Shown here in pieces: positions 54,987 to 59,618 of a stretch of DNA of 59,618 nt; within the stretch, counting starts at the first letter, position 1; each line of letters opens with the position of its first letter. The stretch comes from Pseudomonadota bacterium (GTDB lineage Bacteria > Pseudomonadota > Alphaproteobacteria > Acetobacterales > Acetobacteraceae): positions 1-59,618 of the forward strand of contig JAJZNE010000166.1 in assembly GCA_021847995.1 (NCBI GenBank). The letters run 5' to 3'. A program made the translations under genes and the position numbers. The notes under the pieces were generated by a model that saw only the letters and a list, made by a program, of their open reading frames with translations, was not told the origin of the DNA and searched no databases.

Positions 54987-55976
54987 TCAGGTCGCGAAGG
55001 TTTGGCCGATGCCGGCGGCCAGCAGGCGGGCATGGGCGAGGGTGGCGATCGCGGTGTCCTGCACGCCGGTGCCGGTCAGGTCGCACAGCGTGATCGCGTC
55101 GCGACCGATGCGGCCGGGGCGGGTGCCGGCGATCACCTGGCCGAGTTCGGGCAGATCGGCATCGGCCGGTACAAGGCCCGCCACGATCGCGTGGTGCAGT
55201 TCGCCGAGCCGGCGGGTCTGCGCAAGGCTGTCCGCGACGTAGCCGGCGCGTGCGACGAGAAGCGGGTCGATCTCGTTCTTGTGCCCGGCGTCGGACCCCA
55301 TCGCCGTGATGTGCTGGCCGGGCACGATCCAGTCGGCACTGAGGATCGGGCGCTCGGCGGGCGTCGTGGTGACGATGATGTCGGCACCGCGGCACGCCGC
55401 CTGCGGATCGGGCGCGGCGGTCACCTCGATGGCGAGCCGGGCGGCGCATTCCGCCGCCGCCGCCGCGGCGCGGGCGGGATTGCGCGCCCATAGCGCGGCG
55501 CGCGTGATCGGGCGCACCAGGGTCAGCGCCGCGAGTTGCAGCCGCGCCTGCTCGCCGGCGCCGAGGATGGCCGCGGAGGTGGCATCGGGGCGCGCGAGAT
55601 GCCGCGCCGCCACGGCACCGGCCGCGGCGGTGCGCAGCGCGGTCAGGTAGCCGTTGTCCAGCAGCAGCGCCTGCACCAGGCCGGTGGTCGCGCTCAACAG
55701 GATCATCAATCCGTTGAGGCTCGGCAGCCCCCGTTGCGGATTGTCGAAGAAGCCGGGGCTGACCTTGAGCGCGAAGCCGTCGAGGCCGGGGACATAGGCG
55801 GTCTTCACGTCCACCTCGCCGCGATGCTCGGCGATGTCGAGGCGCAGGACCGGCGGCATCACCACGCGCCCGCCGGCGAGGGCGACGAAAGCCTGCTCCA
55901 CGCAATCCACCATGCTGGCATCGAGGGCCGCGACGCGGCGCAGATCGGCCTCGGCCGCGATCAGCATGCGTGCCAT
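54987..55976 (-). CDS. eutC: EutC-like ornithine cyclodeaminase family protein
   Basis: A 329-residue protein of the ornithine cyclodeaminase/mu-crystallin fold. The NAD-binding motif is AAILGAGEQARLQLAAL; FDNPQRGLPSLNGLMILLSA and VTTTPAERPILSADWIVPGQ are family segments. In ectoine-utilisation clusters this gene is EutC, thought to act with EutA and EutB in turning 5-hydroxyectoine into ectoine. The ATG overlaps the eutB TGA by one base. 42 bases precede doeA. Confidence 0.82.
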   Translation of the reverse strand: MARMLIAAEADLRRVAALDASMVDCVEQAFVALAGGRVVMPPVLRLDIAEHRGEVDVKTAYVPGLDGFALKVSPGFFDNPQRGLPSLNGLMILLSATTGLVQALLLDNGYLTALRTAAAGAVAARHLARPDATSAAILGAGEQARLQLAALTLVRPITRAALWARNPARAAAAAAECAARLAIEVTAAPDPQAACRGADIIVTTTPAERPILSADWIVPGQHITAMGSDAGHKNEIDPLLVARAGYVADSLAQTRRLGELHHAIVAGLVPADADLPELGQVIAGTRPGRIGRDAITLCDLTGTGVQDTAIATLAHARLLAAGIGQTFAT

Positions 55977-56974
55977 CAGTCCGGTCCCTCTGCCGGACGG
56001 TCGGTCCATCGTCCTTCGACGATGCGCCGGTGCAGTGCCGGGTCGATGTTGCCACCCGACAGGATCGCCACGCACGGCCCGCGCGGAACCAGCCTCTCCG
56101 CCAGCAGGGCGGCGACGCCGACCGCGCCGGCGCCTTCGACGATCTCGGCTTCATGCGCGAAGACATGCCGGATGCCGGCGGCGATCTCCTCCTCCGTCAG
56201 CAGGACGACGTCGTCGAGGAGGGCGCCGCAGAGCGCGAAGGTGAAGCGGTTGGCAAGGCCGATGCCGCCGCCGAGCGAGTCGGCAAGCGTCGGCATTTCA
56301 GCGACCGGAACCGGGCGTTTCGCCAGCAGACTCGCGTGCATCGCAGCCCCGCGGGCCATCGACACGCCGACCACGCGCGCCCGCGGCCGGAGGGCCTTCA
56401 CCGCGCTGCCGACGCCTGCCGCCAATCCGCCGCCCGAGAGCGGCACCAGCACGAGGTCGAGGTCAGGCACCGCCGCCACGATCTCAAGGCCGACCGTGCC
56501 CTGGCCGGCGATCACGTCGGGATGGTCGAACGGCGGCACCTCGGTCAGTCCGCGGTCACGCACGAGGCGCTCCACCTCGGCCTGGGCGTCGTCCTGCGAG
56601 CGGCCGACGATCCGCACCTCGGCGCCGAGCGCGCGCACCGCCGCGACCTTGTTGGCCGGCACCAGTGCCGAGAGGCAGACGACGGCAGGCAGTCCCGCCT
56701 GCCGCGCGGCGTGGGCGAGGGCGCGGCCATGATTGCCGGTGGAGGCGGTCACGACGCCACGGCCGGGTTCCCGCGCGCCCAGCGCGGCCACCGCGTTGCC
56801 CGCCCCGCGCAGCTTGAAGCTGCCGCTGGCAAGGCGGTTCTCTGGCTTGAGCAGAACCGGCACGCCGAAACGGTGCGAAAGTGTCGCGGACCGAAGCAGC
56901 GGCGGCGGCGCGATCAGACCTGCCAGCCGGGCCTCGGCGGCGCGGATCGCGGCGAGGCCGATGACGGGTGTCAT
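55976..56974 (-). CDS. eutB: EutB-like PLP-dependent threonine dehydratase family protein
   Basis: A 332-residue fold-type II PLP enzyme. The Schiff-base Lys is Lys54 (SGSFKLRGAGN), followed by the phosphate-associated TASTGNHGRALAHAARQ and a glycine loop VPLSGGGLAAGVGS. In ectoine clusters it is named EutB, part of hydroxyectoine conversion. As a stand-alone sequence it could be a serine/threonine dehydratase or 3-hydroxyaspartate ammonia-lyase. GGGGAG precedes the start at 56974. First gene of the catabolic run. Confidence 0.82.
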   Translation of the reverse strand: MTPVIGLAAIRAAEARLAGLIAPPPLLRSATLSHRFGVPVLLKPENRLASGSFKLRGAGNAVAALGAREPGRGVVTASTGNHGRALAHAARQAGLPAVVCLSALVPANKVAAVRALGAEVRIVGRSQDDAQAEVERLVRDRGLTEVPPFDHPDVIAGQGTVGLEIVAAVPDLDLVLVPLSGGGLAAGVGSAVKALRPRARVVGVSMARGAAMHASLLAKRPVPVAEMPTLADSLGGGIGLANRFTFALCGALLDDVVLLTEEEIAAGIRHVFAHEAEIVEGAGAVGVAALLAERLVPRGPCVAILSGGNIDPALHRRIVEGRWTDRPAEGPD

Positions 56975-56990
56975 CGCCGCTCCCCGGCCC

Positions 56991-57032
56991 GCCGGATGGT
57001 CCCCCGCCGGATGGTCCCCCGCCGGATGGTCC
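56991..57032. repeat. Three tandem copies of a 15-bp unit upstream of eutB
   Basis: The unit GCCGGATGGTCCCCC occurs at 56991-57005 and 57006-57020, with a 12-base partial third copy at 57021-57032. It lies 17-58 bases upstream of the eutB start, in the leader of the eut/ehu transcript. It could be a slippage-prone spacer or part of a leader RNA; no protein is supported there. Confidence 0.8.
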
Positions 57033-57108
57033 AATGCTGCGCAACCGGCTCGCTCACGGTCACCTCGCGCTGCCACGGCGGCATGCTTGAACTGGCCGGC
57101 GATCAAGT

Positions 57109-57135
57109 CAATCGAAAGATTGCATCAATCCAATC
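57109..57135. promoter_or_regulatory. Nested palindromes upstream of eutB, candidate operator
   Basis: CAATCGAAAGATTG (57109-57122) and GATTGCATCAATC (57118-57130) share one arm, and a further CAATC follows at 57131-57135. So the 5-mer CAATC and its complement GATTG alternate over 27 AT-richer bases, between the enuR stop and eutB. This is the natural place for a promoter/operator of the eut-ehu operon. Binding by EnuR is a guess. Confidence 0.45.
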
Positions 57136-57137
57136 TG

Positions 57138-58613
57138 CTATGCCATGGCCCCCGCGTCGTACACGGGCGGCAGCTGCTCGAAGGTGGACAGCACGATGTC
57201 GAACGCCTCGCGCAGTCCCTTCAGCGAATGGCGCCCGCCGATCGACAGCCGCATGCAGTTGGCCGGCCGCGGCCCGCCGGCGATGAACGGTTCGGAGGGG
57301 GTGACGGCGATGCGCTTCTGCGCCAGGGCGCGCAGCAGACCTTCCTCGTTCCAGTGCGGCGGCACCTTGAGCAGGGCGCACAGCGACAGCTCGTGCGTCG
57401 ATCCCAGGATGGGGGCGAGCCGCTCGCGCAGCAGGGCCTGCCGCGCCCGGATCTCGCGCCGCTGCACGGCGAGCAGGCGATGGGCGGTGCCGTCCTCGAT
57501 CCAGCGCGTCGCCATCTCGGCGACCGCACAGGTGCCGCTCCAGCCGGTGACGCGCAGGATGCTGGCGACGCGGATCGAGTATTGCGGCGGCACCACGAGA
57601 TAGCCGGTGCGCAGGCCGGTCATCACCGATTTGGTGAAGCTGGTGACGAAGAACCCGAGTTCGGGGATGATCGCTGCGATCGACGGCAGCCTGGTGTCGA
57701 GCAGCGGCTTGCAGACTTCATCCTCAATCACGAACACGCCGTGGCGGCGGGCGATGTCGGCGATTGCCTGGCGCCGCCCCCGGCCCATGACGTGGCTCGT
57801 TGGATTGTTCAGGGTCGGGATCAGCACCAGCGCCCGCACGCCGCCGCCGCCGCAGGCGCTGGCGAAGGCATCCGGCAGGACGCCTTCGGCATCGGTCGGC
57901 AGGCCGCGCAGGGTGAAACCGAGCACGTTGGCCAGCCCGATCACGCCGTGATCCGTCAGCGCCTCGGTCAGCACCACGTCGCCCGGGCGTACCACCACGG
58001 AGACCGCCAGGAACAGGCCGTGCGCGGCCCCGTTGGTGATCAGGATGCTGTCGGGATCGGCGGTCACGCCGAGCTCGGCGAGCCAGCTTCGCGCGACCTC
58101 GCGGTGGCGCGGCAATCCGGCGATCGGACGGCAGGGACGCATGAAGGAGCTGTTGTCGCCGGCGGCGAGGGCTGCCATCAGGGCGCGCGACGCCTGCTCG
58201 TGCTCCTCGGTATAGACGGCGCGAATGATCGAGAAATCCGTGGTACCGTGGGCGTTGCGGTCCAGCATGAAGCGGTCGGCCCGTTCGGTGACGCGGGCGC
58301 GCACGAAGGTGCCGCGTCCGACCTCGCCCTGCAGATAGCCGCGCTGCTCCGTTTGCTTGTAGCTGATGGCAACGGTCTGCACCGAGATGCCGAGCCGGTG
58401 CGCCAGTTCGCGCTGCGTCGGCATGCGGGTGCCGGGCGTCAGCACGCCGGCATTGATGTCGGCGATGATCCGGTCGGTGAGCAGCCGGTGCTTGGCCACG
58501 CCCGCCCGCCGGTGGAGCCTCGGGGACCAGAGGGCGGCGCTGATCGCCTGCGGCAGCCGACGGCGGCCCGCCGCGGGTAGCGGGGGCGGGGCGGGCAGCG
58601 GGGTGGTCTTCAT
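57138..58613 (-). CDS. enuR: MocR/GntR-type ectoine utilisation regulator
   Basis: A 491-residue MocR regulator. A winged-helix GntR domain (about residues 50-118, with TRMPTQRELAHRLGISVQTV) is joined to an aminotransferase-like domain with PLP Lys328 (SFTKSVMTGLRTGYL). EnuR proteins repress ectoine catabolic genes and are relieved by N-alpha-acetyl-diaminobutyrate or diaminobutyrate bound through PLP (literature knowledge). The gene lies directly upstream of eutB on the same strand, and divergent from a doeD-like gene. The ATG at 58613 has GGAG upstream; 58634 is an alternative. Confidence 0.87.
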   Translation of the reverse strand: MKTTPLPAPPPLPAAGRRRLPQAISAALWSPRLHRRAGVAKHRLLTDRIIADINAGVLTPGTRMPTQRELAHRLGISVQTVAISYKQTEQRGYLQGEVGRGTFVRARVTERADRFMLDRNAHGTTDFSIIRAVYTEEHEQASRALMAALAAGDNSSFMRPCRPIAGLPRHREVARSWLAELGVTADPDSILITNGAAHGLFLAVSVVVRPGDVVLTEALTDHGVIGLANVLGFTLRGLPTDAEGVLPDAFASACGGGGVRALVLIPTLNNPTSHVMGRGRRQAIADIARRHGVFVIEDEVCKPLLDTRLPSIAAIIPELGFFVTSFTKSVMTGLRTGYLVVPPQYSIRVASILRVTGWSGTCAVAEMATRWIEDGTAHRLLAVQRREIRARQALLRERLAPILGSTHELSLCALLKVPPHWNEEGLLRALAQKRIAVTPSEPFIAGGPRPANCMRLSIGGRHSLKGLREAFDIVLSTFEQLPPVYDAGAMA

Positions 58614-58966
58614 ATCAATCTCCGGCCGGCGCATGGCAGCATCATGGTGCAATCCGCCAGGCCATGCCAGCAGCGCGCCGAGTGGGCTGGGAGGCGGTGC
58701 CAATCTGGGCCGAAAAACGGCCGGCAAACGCTCCGAAACGCCGCAATGCGGCCCAAAATGCCCGCAATGCGCCGCGGTCCGGCCGCAGAATCGGCTATCA
58801 TCCGGCGCGGCCGGCGGCGCATGCCGGCTGACCGGATTGTCCTGAACAGGGCCATGCCACCGGGCGCCGGACGATGCCGGGCCACTGCGGACCGCGGCGC
58901 GGCCCGGCGAAGGCAGGGGAATTGGCGCTTTCCGCGGCGGCGGTGGCGCCGCATTGGGAGGATGAC
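58614..58966. promoter_or_regulatory. Divergent enuR/doeD control region with a 10-bp direct repeat
   Basis: No gene is seen in these 353 bases. CCGCAATGCG occurs at 58741-58750 and again at 58762-58771, so the two copies are 21 bp apart, about two turns of the helix. The first copy is extended to a partial palindrome (GCCGCAATGCGGC). A small hairpin GGCCG-AAAAA-CGGCC lies at 58708-58722. The doeD side ends with GGGAGG before the ATG. These are candidate EnuR sites. Confidence 0.5.
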
Positions 58967-59618
58967 ATGACCGACGCGTCGCACATCGCGCAACTCGACC
59001 GGGCCAGCGTGCTGCATCCCTTCACCCAGTTGAGGGAATTCGCGACCGGCGAACTCGGCGATCCGACGATCGTCGAGACCGGCCGGGGCATCCGCATCAC
59101 CGATGCGCAGGGCCGGCAGCTGATCGACGGCTTCGCCGGCCTCTACTGCGTGAACATCGGCTATGGCCGCACCGAGGTGGCGGAGGCGATCGCGCGGCAG
59201 GCGCACCGGCTGGCGTACTACCACACCTATGCCGCACACACGACGGACGAGCTTGCCATCCTGTCGGCACGGCTGGTGAAGATGGCGCCGGGGCGGATGA
59301 GCAAGGTGTTCTATGGCATGTCCGGGTCCGATGCCAACGAGACGCAGGTGAAGCTCGTCTGGTACTACAACAACCTGCGCGGCCTGCCGGCCAAGAAGAA
59401 GATCATCTCGCGCCGGCGCGGCTATCACGGCTGCTCGGTGATGGCGGGGTCGCTCACCGGCATGAGCTTCTATCACGATCATATGGATCTGCCGTTGCCC
59501 GGCGTGCTGCACACCGGCGTGCCGCACCACTACTGGGGCGCCGAGCCGGGCGAGTCCGAGGCCGCGTTCTCGCGCCGCCGCGCCGACGAACTCGACCGTC
59601 TGATCCGCGCCGAGGGGC
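58967..59618 (+). CDS. Class III aminotransferase, DoeD-like, N-terminal part
   Basis: The frame is open to the window edge, so about 217 residues of an expected 450-460 are visible; the PLP Lys is outside. Family marks are RASVLHPFTQLREF, GLYCVNIGYGR, the cofactor-phosphate segment FYGMSGSDANETQVKLVWYY and RRRGYHGCSVMAGSLTG. Class III enzymes transaminate omega-amino groups. Its place next to enuR and the ectoine genes suggests L-2,4-diaminobutyrate transaminase (DoeD), but other omega-amino acid:pyruvate transaminases look alike. GGGAGG lies upstream of the ATG. Confidence 0.78.
   Translation, partial: MTDASHIAQLDRASVLHPFTQLREFATGELGDPTIVETGRGIRITDAQGRQLIDGFAGLYCVNIGYGRTEVAEAIARQAHRLAYYHTYAAHTTDELAILSARLVKMAPGRMSKVFYGMSGSDANETQVKLVWYYNNLRGLPAKKKIISRRRGYHGCSVMAGSLTGMSFYHDHMDLPLPGVLHTGVPHHYWGAEPGESEAAFSRRRADELDRLIRAEG

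Overview
This window is very GC-rich DNA (around 70% by eye, not computed) from a Gram-negative bacterium. The gene content suggests an alphaproteobacterium, most likely Rhodospirillales/Acetobacteraceae-like: a glnB-glnA pair behind a sigma-54 type promoter, a fused LivM-LivG transporter protein, a DUF3035 lipoprotein, an HpnL-like membrane protein, a two-gene MlaEF unit, and tightly packed genes with many ATGA overlaps. The taxonomic assignment is inference; no rRNA or tRNA gene was recognised.

Layout. 1-7087: the start of a glycine-rich surface protein at the left edge, then a three-gene overlapping unit (RibD_C reductase, MDR dehydrogenase, TamB) and a MarC-type membrane protein. 7216-11332: the nitrogen-assimilation pair glnB-glnA with a -24/-12 promoter and a terminator hairpin, then an unusual free-standing FDX-ACB domain coupled to a GT61-type glycosyltransferase. 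11338-13744: a flavin amine oxidase, a secreted peptidoglycan-binding protein and a DUF29 protein. 13818-18832: a branched-chain amino acid ABC system (livK-livH-livMG fusion-livF). 18953-25731: mobA, msrA, a formaldehyde-dehydrogenase-like zinc enzyme, a YidB-like protein, a hybrid histidine kinase, and an HtrA-like protein that has lost two catalytic residues. 25776-32292: a proline-racemase-family enzyme with a Ser/Cys active-site pair, Mn catalase, pirin, MlaEF, and a small SDR/hydratase/MaoC group. 32295-40483: a housekeeping block (ribF-ileS-lspA-DUF3035 lipoprotein, HpnL-like, cysS, trmJ).

40520-45240 is a CUT2-type sugar importer headed by an SMP-30 lactonase. 45241-46562 is a low-coding scar holding a heavily broken IS4-family transposase gene, inactivated in part by an exact 20-bp tandem duplication. 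It separates the sugar operon from an osmolyte-related region: a GbcA-like Rieske oxygenase, a class C beta-lactamase-fold hydrolase, and then a long ectoine/5-hydroxyectoine uptake and breakdown cluster that runs to the right edge (enuR, eutB, eutC, doeA/eutD, doeB/eutE, ehuB, ehuC, ehuD, ehuA on the minus strand; a doeD-like aminotransferase diverging on the plus strand).

How the genes fit together. The right-hand quarter appears to let the cell scavenge compatible solutes. EhuABCD would import ectoine/hydroxyectoine, EutB/EutC would help convert hydroxyectoine to ectoine, DoeA would open the ring, DoeB would deacetylate, DoeD would transaminate diaminobutyrate, and EnuR would sense pathway intermediates. 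No eutA is present inside the cluster. Two copies of a 10-bp motif 21 bp apart between enuR and doeD, and a nested palindrome upstream of eutB, are candidate EnuR sites. The most unusual items are the orphan FDX-ACB protein, the pseudo-HtrA, and the undescribed regulatory DNA of the ectoine cluster.
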